This document shows positions 52,713 through 60,975 of a stretch of DNA of 64,000 bases, in pieces. The notes under the pieces were generated by a model. The model searched no databases. It was not told the DNA's origin and worked only from the letters and a program-made list of their open reading frames with translations. Numbering within the stretch: the first letter of the stretch is position 1; each line of letters opens with the position of its first letter. Made by a program: the position numbers and the translations under genes. This DNA comes from Rahnella inusitata_A (GTDB lineage: Bacteria > Pseudomonadota > Gammaproteobacteria > Enterobacterales > Enterobacteriaceae), in the NCBI RefSeq assembly GCF_965118895.1, contig NZ_CBCPJJ010000009.1:310001-374000 (forward strand), in the 5' to 3' direction.

Positions 52713-54308
52713 ATGAAACACAACATCCTCAAAATAAGCACAGGGTTACTGGCTCTGGCAATCACTGGTGGTGTCTCCGCCAAAACGCTGGTTTATTGTT
52801 CGGAAGGTTCGCCGGAGCAATTCAATCCGCAACTTTACACCTCGGGAACGTCGGTTGATGCCAGTGCGGTGCCGATTTATAACCGTCTGGTCGATTTCAA
52901 AACCGGCACAACTGAGCTGGTGCCGAGTCTGGCGGAAAGCTGGGACGTCAGCCCGGACGGTAAAACCTATACCTTCCACCTGCGCAAGGGCGTGAAATTC
53001 CAGAGCAGCAAGCTGTTCAAACCTACACGTGATTTCAACGCAGACGACGTGATCTTCTCGTTCATGCGCCAGAAAGACGAAAATAACCCGTACCATAAAG
53101 TTTCCGGCGGCACCTACCTGAACTTCGACAGCCTGAAGATGGGCGATTTGATTGGCAGCATTGATAAGGTTGATGACTACACGGTGCGTTTCAATCTGAC
53201 TCGCCCGGAAGCGCCGTTCGTCGCCGATCTGGCCTGGTATTTTGCGTCCATCCTCTCGGCAGAATATGCCGATCAGATGCTGAAAGCCGGTACACCGGAA
53301 AAGCTCGACCTGAACCCGGTAGGCACCGGTCCGTTCGAGCTGGTTCAGTACCAGAAAGACACGCGCTTGCTGTACAAAGCCTTCCCGGAATACTGGCAGG
53401 GTAAATCTAAAATTGATCGTCTGGTGTACACCATTACCCCGGATGCCTCGATGCGTCTCGCAAAACTGGAAAAAAATGAGTGCCAGGTGATGCCGTTCCC
53501 AAATCCGGCAGATCTCGACCGTATGCGCGCCAATAAAGATATCAATCTGATGAGCAAATCGGGCCTGAATACCGGTTTCCTGTCCTTCAACACCCAAAAG
53601 CCACCGCTGAATAACGTGAAAGTGCGTCAGGCACTGAGCATGGCGATCAACAAGCCGCAAATCATCGAGGCGGTATTCCGCGGCACCGGCACCGCGGCGA
53701 AAACGCTGTTGCCGACCGGTGTCTGGGGTTACAACGACAAGGTGACGGATTACGATTATTCACCGGAGAAAGCCAAAGCTTTACTGGCAGAAGCTGGCAT
53801 GCCAGACGGTTTCGACATCGATCTGTGGGCGATGCCGGTACAGCGTCCTTACAACCCGAATGCCCGTCGTATGGCGGAGATGATTCAGTCTGACTGGGCG
53901 AAGATTGGCGTGAAAGCACACATCGTCAGCTATGAGTGGGGCGAGTATCAGACCCGCATCCGCAATGGCGAGCACATGGCCGCGCTGATGGGCTGGACCA
54001 CCGCCAACGGCGATCCAGACAACTTCTTTGGCCCGTTGTTTACCTGCAACGCCGCGAAGGGCGGTTCTAACTCAGCGAAGTGGTGTTACGCACCGTTTGA
54101 CCAGTTGATCACTGAAGCCAAAGAAACCACCGACCACGCCAAACGCGTCGCGCTTTACGAGCAGGCGCAGCAGATGATGCACGATCAGGCCCCTGCGGTG
54201 ATGATTGCGCACTCGACGATTTTCGAACCGGTTCGCAAAGAAGTGAGCGGGTATGAGATTGACCCGTTTGGTAAACATGTGTTTTATCAGGTGGATGTGA
54301 AGGAGTAG
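52713..54308 (+). CDS. DppA-like periplasmic dipeptide-binding protein (orphan)
   Basis: This is 531 residues, signal peptide cut near Ala23, then Lys-Thr-Leu-Val-Tyr-Cys-Ser-Glu-Gly-Ser as in DppA. It is a family 5 solute-binding protein with strong similarity throughout to E. coli DppA. No dppBCDF genes follow, so it must borrow another permease. The 5' end has the CACAACAT string typical of GcvB targets (52719-52726). Placement divergent from pepT suggests import and hydrolysis of peptides together. Confidence 0.92.
   Translation: MKHNILKISTGLLALAITGGVSAKTLVYCSEGSPEQFNPQLYTSGTSVDASAVPIYNRLVDFKTGTTELVPSLAESWDVSPDGKTYTFHLRKGVKFQSSKLFKPTRDFNADDVIFSFMRQKDENNPYHKVSGGTYLNFDSLKMGDLIGSIDKVDDYTVRFNLTRPEAPFVADLAWYFASILSAEYADQMLKAGTPEKLDLNPVGTGPFELVQYQKDTRLLYKAFPEYWQGKSKIDRLVYTITPDASMRLAKLEKNECQVMPFPNPADLDRMRANKDINLMSKSGLNTGFLSFNTQKPPLNNVKVRQALSMAINKPQIIEAVFRGTGTAAKTLLPTGVWGYNDKVTDYDYSPEKAKALLAEAGMPDGFDIDLWAMPVQRPYNPNARRMAEMIQSDWAKIGVKAHIVSYEWGEYQTRIRNGEHMAALMGWTTANGDPDNFFGPLFTCNAAKGGSNSAKWCYAPFDQLITEAKETTDHAKRVALYEQAQQMMHDQAPAVMIAHSTIFEPVRKEVSGYEIDPFGKHVFYQVDVKE
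52719..52726 (+). promoter_or_regulatory. GcvB-like target in the dppA-like start region
   Basis: CACAACAT spans codons 3-5. This eight-base string is the consensus pairing site of the GcvB R1 region, and dppA is a known GcvB target. Confidence 0.5.
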
Positions 54309-54381
54309 GGTGAGATCGAGGAAATTCCGGTTTCTCATCGCTCTAACTTGCTGAATTTAAATGTATAAAACGAAACGCTTT

Positions 54382-54508
54382 GCTCCTCCCCCTGCGAAGG
54401 GGGAGGCTGAGAGGCGGTATGGCTGGCGATAAATTTGTCAAAGCACACTTCAGCTTTTTTGATTTGATCTTAATCCCCCACTCCAGCTCTCCCCTTCGCA
54501 GGGGAGGG
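54382..54508. repeat. Two palindromes in opposite orientation after the DppA-like gene
   Basis: Stem 1 is CCTCCCCC/GGGGGAGG (54385-54392 with 54399-54406) and has loop TGCGAA. Stem 2 is CTCCCC/GGGGAG (54489-54494 with 54501-54506) and has loop TTCGCA, the reverse complement. About 80 bases of AT-rich DNA lie between. The arrangement looks like a BIME or small MITE; no coding gene is seen in it. Confidence 0.7.
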
Positions 54509-54543
54509 TGCCGATCGATCCGTTTTGAAAAAGCGCCAGTTCA

Positions 54544-55440
54544 TCACCCCAGTAAATCCTCCAGCGCCCCCTTCAGTTCCTGATGCTGATACATAAACCC
54601 GGCTGCTTCCAGCCGTTTCGGGACTGCCCGCTGGCCGCCCAGTACCAGTACTGATGATTCTCCCATCAGCAACCGTACTACGCCCGCAGGAGCCCGCATA
54701 AACGCCGGGCGGTGCAGGACTTCACCGAGCAGGGCGCTGAACTGTTCATTACGCGCCGGATATGGCGAGACCATGTTGAACGGACCCGTGAGGGTTTCAT
54801 GCATCAGCAGGAAAATGATGCCGCTGACCATGTCGTCGATATGGATCCACGGCATGTATTGCTGACCATCACCGATCGGTCCGCCAAGACCGGCGCGGAA
54901 AGGCAGAACGATTTTCGCCAGCGCCCCGCCTTTGGCCGCCAGTACGATGCCCGTTCGCAGCAGACACACGCGGGTGCGCGGGCTTTCTGCCGTCAGCGCC
55001 AGCGCTTCCCAGCGGGCGCAAAGCTGCCAGGTAAACTGCTTATTAGGGGGTTCATCTTCCGGGACTAACGCCTGCCCCTGATCGCCGTAATAACCCACTG
55101 CCGAACCTGAAATAAAGACTGATGGTGGTGTCTGACTGGCGTTGATGAGCTGGGCCAGTTTTTCGGTTAACTGCCAGCGGCTTTCGCAAAGTTTGGCTTT
55201 GTATTCTTTCGTCCAGCGCTTATCGGCAATCGGCTCGCCTGCGAGATTGATCACCGCATCGAAACCGTCCAGCGACGTTTTGCCGTCCAGCGTTTCCCAG
55301 AGCTGAACCTGTGAACCCAGTATTTTTGCAGCGCGTTCGGGAGCACGGGTGAGGGCGGTAATCTGATGAGATTGCTCAACAAGTCTCTCCGTGAGCCTGC
55401 GACCAATGAGCCCGGTAGCGCCCGTTATCAGGATTTTCAT
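54544..55440 (-). CDS. yfcH: YfcH, TIGR01777 epimerase-like protein
   Basis: This is a 298-residue (E. coli 297) extended short-chain dehydrogenase with the NAD(P) motif Gly-Ala-Thr-Gly-Leu-Ile-Gly at about 7-13. Family TIGR01777 includes a division-linked protein in plastids and SulA-like cell-division effects in others, but no reaction is proven for YfcH. The C-terminal DUF1731 segment (about 250-298) is present. Confidence 0.92.
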   Translation of the reverse strand: MKILITGATGLIGRRLTERLVEQSHQITALTRAPERAAKILGSQVQLWETLDGKTSLDGFDAVINLAGEPIADKRWTKEYKAKLCESRWQLTEKLAQLINASQTPPSVFISGSAVGYYGDQGQALVPEDEPPNKQFTWQLCARWEALALTAESPRTRVCLLRTGIVLAAKGGALAKIVLPFRAGLGGPIGDGQQYMPWIHIDDMVSGIIFLLMHETLTGPFNMVSPYPARNEQFSALLGEVLHRPAFMRAPAGVVRLLMGESSVLVLGGQRAVPKRLEAAGFMYQHQELKGALEDLLG

Positions 55441-55596
55441 ATCAGGTTCCTTAACTGTCTGAATACGCGAATGAACTGTCTGTAATCATAGTTGAGTCGC
55501 CGCGTTTAACGCGCGATATGGAGCACAATTAGTGGAAATTATTTAAAGCGGGATTTTTAAAAGGAGAACCCCCGGCAGACACCGGGGACAGAGCGG

Positions 55597-56241
55597 TTAT
55601 CGATTATTGATGCGGGTGGTATCGGCCAGTGCGTAGGCTTTTTGCGTCGCCGGTCGGGCTTTGACGCGCTCGAACCAGTTGCGAACCGCCGGATATTCCG
55701 CCAGATCAATGCGCTGTCGCTCATGCGCCACAATCCACGGGTAGGTCGCAATATCTGCAATACTATAAGTGTCTCCGGCGATATAGGCGTTTTTGGTCAG
55801 TTGGGTATTGAGCACGCCATACAGACGTTTGGTTTCCTGCTGAAAACGCTCGATGGCGTAGGGGACTGGCTGCGGGGCGTAATGGGTGAAGTGATGATTC
55901 TGTCCGAGCATCGGACCCAGTCCGGCCACCTGCCATGTTAACCACTCCAGCGTGGTTGTGCGTTCGCGCAGTTCTTTACTGAGGAATTTGCCCGTTTTTT
56001 CCGCCAGATACTGCAAGATTGCACCAGATTCAAATACGCCTATGGGTGCGCCGTTGTCTACCGGCAGGCTGTCGACAATGGCCGGGATTTTATTGTTAGG
56101 CGAGATGGCGAGAAACTCGGGTTTAAACTGGTCGCCTGCGCTGATATCAATTCGGTGAAGGCGGTAGGGCAATCCGGCTTCTTCCAAAAAGAGGGTAATT
56201 TTGTGGCCGTTCGGGGTGGGTGCGTAATAAAGATCAATCAT
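55597..56241 (-). CDS. yfcG: YfcG, disulfide-bond reductase of the GST family
   Basis: This is 214 residues, E. coli YfcG 215. The active-site part reads Ala-Pro-Thr-Pro-Asn-Gly-His-Lys; the Thr and Asn take the place of a catalytic Cys, as in YfcG, which binds GSSG and reduces disulfides. Glutathione-binding Pro-Asn-Asn-Lys-Ile-Pro-Ala-Ile and Glu-Ser-Gly-Ala-Ile are at about 48-55 and 71-75. Confidence 0.93.
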   Translation of the reverse strand: MIDLYYAPTPNGHKITLFLEEAGLPYRLHRIDISAGDQFKPEFLAISPNNKIPAIVDSLPVDNGAPIGVFESGAILQYLAEKTGKFLSKELRERTTTLEWLTWQVAGLGPMLGQNHHFTHYAPQPVPYAIERFQQETKRLYGVLNTQLTKNAYIAGDTYSIADIATYPWIVAHERQRIDLAEYPAVRNWFERVKARPATQKAYALADTTRINNR

Positions 56242-56569
56242 ATTGCCTCCTGCGTTATGTTAATCACTCTGTGGGAGCTGCGGGACGAGATACGCCAATG
56301 TGGAATCGTCAATCACACGTTTTTAAAGTGATTGAGTAGGGTATCATAACGCTGATGAATACCGGCCTGCGTCAGACCTTTGTCGGAGTTGTCTTATGGC
56401 GAAGTTTGTGGGGTGACATAACGTTTACCTGTCACCAACGCATCCATTGCTATTGAAGCCATGTGGCAGACCCAGATAGAATCTCCGGACATTGTCGACG
56501 TGCTGCACCAATTACTGCGCACAGACCCATTGCGCACAGACCAGCGCTTAAAACAGAAGGTTTCAGCGG
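56242..56569. other. Gap between yfcG and yfcD
   Basis: This 328-base divergent region contains the duplicated string TGCGCACAGACC at 56516-56527 and 56531-56542 (15-base period). A 50-codon frame opens at ATG 56461 and runs into yfcD in another frame, without a good ribosome-binding site. No gene is called. Confidence 0.5.
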
Positions 56570-57202
56570 ATGTCAGAACAAGAGCAAAACATCAGTACGG
56601 AAGAATGGGTTGATATCGTCAACGAAGACAACGAGGTCATTGCCCAGGCCAGCCGACAACAAATGCGTGCTCAGGTCCTGCGTCACCGTGCCAGCTACAT
56701 TGTGGTTCATGACGGAATGGGCAATATTTTGGTTCAGCGCCGTACAGAAACCAAAGACTTCTATCCTGGCTGGCTTGATGCAACGGCGGGTGGGGTGGTG
56801 CAAAGCGGCGAAAACATTCTTGATTCAGCTCGCCGTGAAGCGGAAGAAGAGTTAGGAATTGCCGGTGTGCCTTTTGCCGAACACGGCCAGTTCTACTTCG
56901 AGGAAGAGAACAAATGCCGCGTGTGGGGCGCGCTGTTCAGCTGTGTATCGCACGGCCCGTTCGCGCTTCAGGAAGAAGAGATTGATTCGGTGCGCTGGAT
57001 GACGCCGGAAGAAATCACCGCGCGCTGCGACGAATTCACGCCGGATTCTCTGAAAGCGCTCTCGCTGTGGATGACTCGCAATAATGAGAAAGAACACGGC
57101 AAGCCGTTAACCCGCGAAACGGCTGCACCGGTTGCTGAAACGCAAGACGCTGAAACAGCCGATGTGGATGATGTGGGAAAAAATCAGAGTCCTTCTGTCT
57201 GA
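56570..57202 (+). CDS. yfcD: YfcD, Nudix hydrolase
   Basis: This is 210 residues; E. coli YfcD is about 180. The Nudix box is complete at about 73-95: Gly, five residues, Glu, seven, Arg-Glu, then Glu-Glu-Leu-Gly-Ile. It hydrolyses a nucleoside diphosphate linked to X, identity unknown. The extra 25-30 residues form an acidic C-terminal tail (Thr, Ala, Asp-rich). AGAAGG precedes the ATG by nine bases. It resembles IPP isomerase-type Nudix proteins in layout. Confidence 0.92.
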   Translation: MSEQEQNISTEEWVDIVNEDNEVIAQASRQQMRAQVLRHRASYIVVHDGMGNILVQRRTETKDFYPGWLDATAGGVVQSGENILDSARREAEEELGIAGVPFAEHGQFYFEEENKCRVWGALFSCVSHGPFALQEEEIDSVRWMTPEEITARCDEFTPDSLKALSLWMTRNNEKEHGKPLTRETAAPVAETQDAETADVDDVGKNQSPSV

Positions 57203-57212
57203 TAATCTGATA

Positions 57213-57246
57213 AAAGCGGGCGATATCACGTCGTCCGCTGCTTTTA
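57213..57246. terminator. Probable terminator between yfcD and the LacI-type regulator
   Basis: AAAAGC plus GGGCGA pairs imperfectly with TCGTCC plus GCTGCTTTT; a bulge is needed. T-runs on both strands would suit both genes. Confidence 0.5.
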
Positions 57247-57256
57247 AGCCCGCGCC

Positions 57257-58273
57257 TTAACAGCTGTCCCGCTTACACAATGACGAGGCGATCGTCACCT
57301 CTTCCCACTCTTCATCATGAATTCTTGCCAGCAATGCCTGCGCCGCGCGCGTGCCAATTTCTTTATGAGGAATAGCAATGGTGGTCAGCGGTGGCTGACA
57401 GACTTTGCTCACGTCGGCATTGCCAAAACCGACGACCGCCAGACTGTCCGGCACCTTGATACGCCTGCGCTGGCATTCATACAGCGCACCGCATGCCAGA
57501 TCGTCGGAAACGCACACCAGCGCGTCGATCTCAGGCCACGCCAACAGAAACTCCGGCAACTGCTGAGCACCGGTAGAGAAGCTCGCGGGCTCGGCGGCGT
57601 TGATCACCCGATGCGGGGACATATGCGCTTTCAGCATCGCTTTGCGCCATCCCTGCAAATGTTGCTGGAAAATCCACTGCTCCTGATTGGCGCACAGCAT
57701 GCCGATGTTCTGGTATCCCTTTGCGACCACGGTCTGCGTGAGCTGAAACATCGCTTCGACATAATCAATGCCGATGTTCATATCAATGGGAGAATCGGTC
57801 AGAGCACCGATTTCCAGAACCGGAATCGTCAGATTGTCCAGCCACTGCCGCACGTTAGCGGAGTGCTCGACGGAGAGCAAAATCGCCGCAGCCAAATTGT
57901 ATGACAGCAGCGTTTCCAGCAGCTTTTCTTCGCGCTCAATACGGTGCTGGGATTCAGCCAGCATTATCTGATAACCGGCGGGTTGCAGCACTTTTTGCAG
58001 GCCAGCGAACATCTCGGCACAGCCCGGTTCTGAGAGGCTCGGTACGATCATTGCGATGGTATAAGAAGAGGCGGAGGCCAGTGAACTGGCTGCCTGGTTG
58101 GGCAAATAACCCAACTGGCTGACAGCTTCTTCGATCTTTTCACGCAGCTTATCGGAGACTTGTTCAGGCGTGCGCAATGCGCGGGAGACGGTCATGCTAC
58201 CCACGCCCGCCAGCTGCGCCACATCAGCCAGCGTTACCCTCCCGGTACTGCGTCTTTTCTTGTTAATGGACAT
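57257..58273 (-). CDS. LacI-family repressor of the PTS/transketolase operon
   Basis: This is 338 residues. A LacI helix-turn-helix is at about 13-40 (Val-Thr-Leu-Ala-Asp-Val-Ala, then Thr-Val-Ser-Arg-Ala-Leu) followed by a hinge and a periplasmic-binding-type sensor domain. The protein ends in Cys-Lys-Arg-Asp-Ser-Cys. It resembles GntR-type regulators. It is divergent from the PTS genes, and three matching palindromes occupy the gap, so it most likely represses this operon (and itself). The inducer is unknown and presumably the sugar or its phosphate. Confidence 0.88.
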   Translation of the reverse strand: MSINKKRRSTGRVTLADVAQLAGVGSMTVSRALRTPEQVSDKLREKIEEAVSQLGYLPNQAASSLASASSYTIAMIVPSLSEPGCAEMFAGLQKVLQPAGYQIMLAESQHRIEREEKLLETLLSYNLAAAILLSVEHSANVRQWLDNLTIPVLEIGALTDSPIDMNIGIDYVEAMFQLTQTVVAKGYQNIGMLCANQEQWIFQQHLQGWRKAMLKAHMSPHRVINAAEPASFSTGAQQLPEFLLAWPEIDALVCVSDDLACGALYECQRRRIKVPDSLAVVGFGNADVSKVCQPPLTTIAIPHKEIGTRAAQALLARIHDEEWEEVTIASSLCKRDSC

Positions 58274-58443
58274 TCACAATCCTGACTCCTATACCCGCAG
58301 GTATAGCGAAAAAAGCAAGCCGCAGCAGGGTGATACCCGAAGGTTCTGCGGCAGAATTGGGTAAATTATCGGTGATTTCCCGACAAAGTATACCGTTATT
58401 TGTGCGAACTGCGGTCAGGCGATACCGGAAGGTGACTATTTTT

Positions 58444-58455
58444 GATAGCGCTATC
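58444..58455. promoter_or_regulatory. LacI-type operator O1
   Basis: GATAGCGCTATC is a perfect palindrome with a central CG, a hallmark of LacI-family sites. It is closest to the regulator. Confidence 0.75.
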
Positions 58456-58478
58456 ACAGTTCCCAATGATAGAAGTTT

Positions 58479-58490
58479 GGTAGCGCTATC
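58479..58490. promoter_or_regulatory. LacI-type operator O2
   Basis: GGTAGCGCTATC differs from O1 at one base; centre spacing from O1 is 35 bases. Confidence 0.75.
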
Positions 58491-58492
58491 TT

Positions 58493-58508
58493 TGTGAGAT
58501 GTATCACA
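58493..58508 (+). promoter_or_regulatory. CRP site of the PTS operon
   Basis: TGTGA, six bases, TCACA is a perfect consensus CRP site. If TAGAGT at 58530-58535 is the -10, the site centre is about -41.5, a class II position; cAMP-CRP would then activate the operon. Confidence 0.8.
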
Positions 58509-58511
58509 GAT

Positions 58512-58523
58512 GTTAACGCTACC
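58512..58523. promoter_or_regulatory. LacI-type operator O3
   Basis: GTTAACGCTACC keeps the AACGCTA core, near-palindromic. Between the CRP site and the possible -10, it could block polymerase directly. Confidence 0.6.
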
Positions 58524-58602
58524 GGTGAGTAGAGTCAGGGCGTTGGTGTGGTCTCGGAGAATTCGGCACGCCAGCTCTTAAAAATAAACCGGAGCCCTAC
58601 CT

Positions 58603-59046
58603 ATGCTGAATGATTGGCTGACGTCTGACAGGATTCAGATCAGAACAGATATCACGGACTGGCGGCAGGCAGTGGAAGTCAGCGCTGAACCACTGTTGAA
58701 AGATGGCACTATCACGCCTGACTACCTGACGGCGATTTTTGCCCAGAGGGAAAAGTTGGGCCCGTACTTCGTTCTGGCTCCGGGGATTGCGATGCCACAT
58801 GCCCGGCCGGAAGAGGGCGCGAAAGGATTAGGACTGTCGCTGCTCACGTTGCCACACGGCGTGAAATTTAATTCCGAAGATAATGACCCGGTGTATACGG
58901 TGGTGATGTTATCGGCACCAGATAAACACAGTCATATCGAGTTAATTTCTGAACTGGCGGAGTTATTCTCCAGCGATGAAGAGATGCAGAAAATACATCA
59001 GGCAGCAGATATTAAAACCATTCAGGATGTCATCGCGAAATTCTGA
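58603..59046 (+). CDS. PTS EIIA (mannitol/fructose/Ntr type, UlaC-like)
   Basis: This is a 147-residue cytoplasmic phosphocarrier. Phosphate from HPr would go to His66 in Met-Pro-His-Ala-Arg-Pro, then to EIIB. The structure is the EIIA-2 fold, as in UlaC. It is first in the operon, 95 bases or so after the operators. Confidence 0.9.
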   Translation: MLNDWLTSDRIQIRTDITDWRQAVEVSAEPLLKDGTITPDYLTAIFAQREKLGPYFVLAPGIAMPHARPEEGAKGLGLSLLTLPHGVKFNSEDNDPVYTVVMLSAPDKHSHIELISELAELFSSDEEMQKIHQAADIKTIQDVIAKF

Positions 59047-59165
59047 CCCTGAGCTCATCATTAATGGAATGACGTTAATTCATCACGGAAGTAGTGACCA
59101 GTAATGACATCAGAAAAAATTCTGATGCGTGAACCTACAAACTTTTAAAAACACAGGTGAATAAA

Positions 59166-59447
59166 ATGAAAATCATGGCAATTTGCGGTTCCGGTTTAGG
59201 CAGCAGCTTTATGGTCGAAATGAACATTAAAAAAGTGCTGAAAAAATTAAATATTCAGGCTGACGTTGAGCACTCTGATTTGTCCTCGGCCATTCCCGGC
59301 GAGGCCGATCTGTTCGTTATGGCGAAGGACATTGCCGCCAGCGCTAACATCCCGGAAAGTCAGCTGGTTGTCATTACCAATATTGTGGATATTAACGAGC
59401 TGGAAGCTAAATTAGTGGCACATTTTGAAAAGCATCCGGTGTCCTGA
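59166..59447 (+). CDS. PTS EIIB (UlaB-like)
   Basis: This is 93 residues with the phosphorylated Cys7 in Ile-Cys-Gly-Ser-Gly-Leu-Gly-Ser-Ser. The start at 59166 is six bases after AGGTG; a GTG at 59157 lies within that site. It takes phosphate from EIIA and hands it to the sugar brought in by EIIC. Confidence 0.92.
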   Translation: MKIMAICGSGLGSSFMVEMNIKKVLKKLNIQADVEHSDLSSAIPGEADLFVMAKDIAASANIPESQLVVITNIVDINELEAKLVAHFEKHPVS

Positions 59448-59493
59448 CGGTCACTAAACCCTACATATAAAACTAATAAAGTATGAGGTGGAT

Positions 59494-60870
59494 ATGTTTA
59501 TCCAGGAAACGCTCAAGTTTGTGGTTGATATATTAAAAGTTCCGGCTGTTCTGGTAGGGCTCATCGCATTAATCGGCCTGGTCGCACAAAAGAAAAACTT
59601 TTCTGATGTGGTAAAAGGTACGGTAAAAACAATTCTGGGTTTTCTTGTTTTAGCAGGCGGTGCGACGGTATTAGTCGGCTCTTTAAATCCGTTAGGCGGA
59701 ATGTTCGAGCACGCCTTTAATATTCAGGGCATTATTCCGAATAACGAAGCGATTGTTTCTATCGCGATGGAAAAATTCGGTGCACCCACCGCATTAATTA
59801 TGGCCTTCGGTATGGTCGCGAACCTTATCGTGGCACGTTTCACCCGCCTCAAATACGTTTTCCTGACAGGGCACCACACGTTCTACATGGCCTGTATGAT
59901 CAGCGTCATTCTGACGGTGGCCGGTTTTGAGGGCGTGGCGCTGGTCTTCACCGGTTCCCTGACACTCGGCCTTATCATGGCGTTCTTCCCGGCACTGGCG
60001 CAGCGTTATATGCGTAAAATTACCGGCAATGATGACATCGCTTTCGGCCATTTCGGCACCATCGGCTATGTGCTTTCCGGCTGGATAGGCAGTAAGGTCG
60101 GTAAAGGGTCACGCTCTACCGAAGAGATGAACCTGCCGAAAAACCTCAGCTTCCTGCGCGACAGCTCGATCTCCATCTCACTCACCATGATCATCATTTA
60201 TCTGATCATGGCGGTGTTTGCCGGGCAGATTTTCGTCGAATCCACCTACAGCGCAGGCCAGAACTATCTGGTGTACTCCATCATAATGGCAATTACGTTT
60301 GCGGCCGGTGTATTTATCATCCTGCAAGGTGTGCGCCTGATTTTGGCTGAAATCGTTCCTGCATTCGTCGGCTTCTCCGAGCGACTGGTGCCGAATGCGC
60401 GTCCTGCACTGGACTGCCCTGTGGTGTATCCGTATGCGCCGAACGCAGTGCTGATCGGCTTCCTGTTTAGCTTCCTCGGCGGTCTGGTCGGGCTGTTCCT
60501 GCTGGGGCAGATGCACATGGTGCTGATCCTGCCGGGCGTGGTACCGCACTTCTTCACCGGCGCAACGGCGGGTGTGTTCGGTAATGCCACCGGCGGACGT
60601 CGCGGCGCGATGTTCGGTGCTTTTGCAAACGGTGTGCTGATCACCTTCCTGCCGGTTCTGTTGCTGCCGGTGCTCGGTGCCCTGGGCTTTGCCAACGCCA
60701 CGTTCTCTGACGCGGACTTCGGTGTCATCGGTATCCTGCTGGGCAATCTGGCTCGCTTCATGTCGAAAGAAGCCATTATGGCGCTGATTGTCGGGATCTT
60801 TGCCGTTCTCGTCGCTTACAACTATCTCGGTAAAAAACCTGCTGCGGCGAAAGCAGTCAGCGAAGAGTAA
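59494..60870 (+). CDS. PTS EIIC, ascorbate (UlaA) family permease
   Basis: This is 458 residues, about ten to eleven membrane segments, with the UlaA-family sequence Met-Val-Ala-Asn-Leu-Ile-Val-Ala-Arg near 105 and Gly-His-His-Thr-Phe-Tyr-Met near 124-130. The ATG at 59494 has GAGGTG. UlaA carries L-ascorbate, but this paralogue lacks the ula lactonase/decarboxylase genes beside it, so the substrate is probably another sugar. Confidence 0.92.
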   Translation: MFIQETLKFVVDILKVPAVLVGLIALIGLVAQKKNFSDVVKGTVKTILGFLVLAGGATVLVGSLNPLGGMFEHAFNIQGIIPNNEAIVSIAMEKFGAPTALIMAFGMVANLIVARFTRLKYVFLTGHHTFYMACMISVILTVAGFEGVALVFTGSLTLGLIMAFFPALAQRYMRKITGNDDIAFGHFGTIGYVLSGWIGSKVGKGSRSTEEMNLPKNLSFLRDSSISISLTMIIIYLIMAVFAGQIFVESTYSAGQNYLVYSIIMAITFAAGVFIILQGVRLILAEIVPAFVGFSERLVPNARPALDCPVVYPYAPNAVLIGFLFSFLGGLVGLFLLGQMHMVLILPGVVPHFFTGATAGVFGNATGGRRGAMFGAFANGVLITFLPVLLLPVLGALGFANATFSDADFGVIGILLGNLARFMSKEAIMALIVGIFAVLVAYNYLGKKPAAAKAVSEE

Positions 60871-60975
60871 TTCATTCACTCATTACGTCTCTTATCACCA
60901 TCCGGGAAACACCATTCAGACCTGTCAGCAATGACAGGTCTGGATAAGTGCTCACTAAAATAAGGACCCAACAAG

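Noticed and set aside
60178..60879. 233-codon frame opposite the EIIC gene
   Set aside because: Gln/His/Arg-rich antisense product, typical of a membrane-protein gene read backwards.
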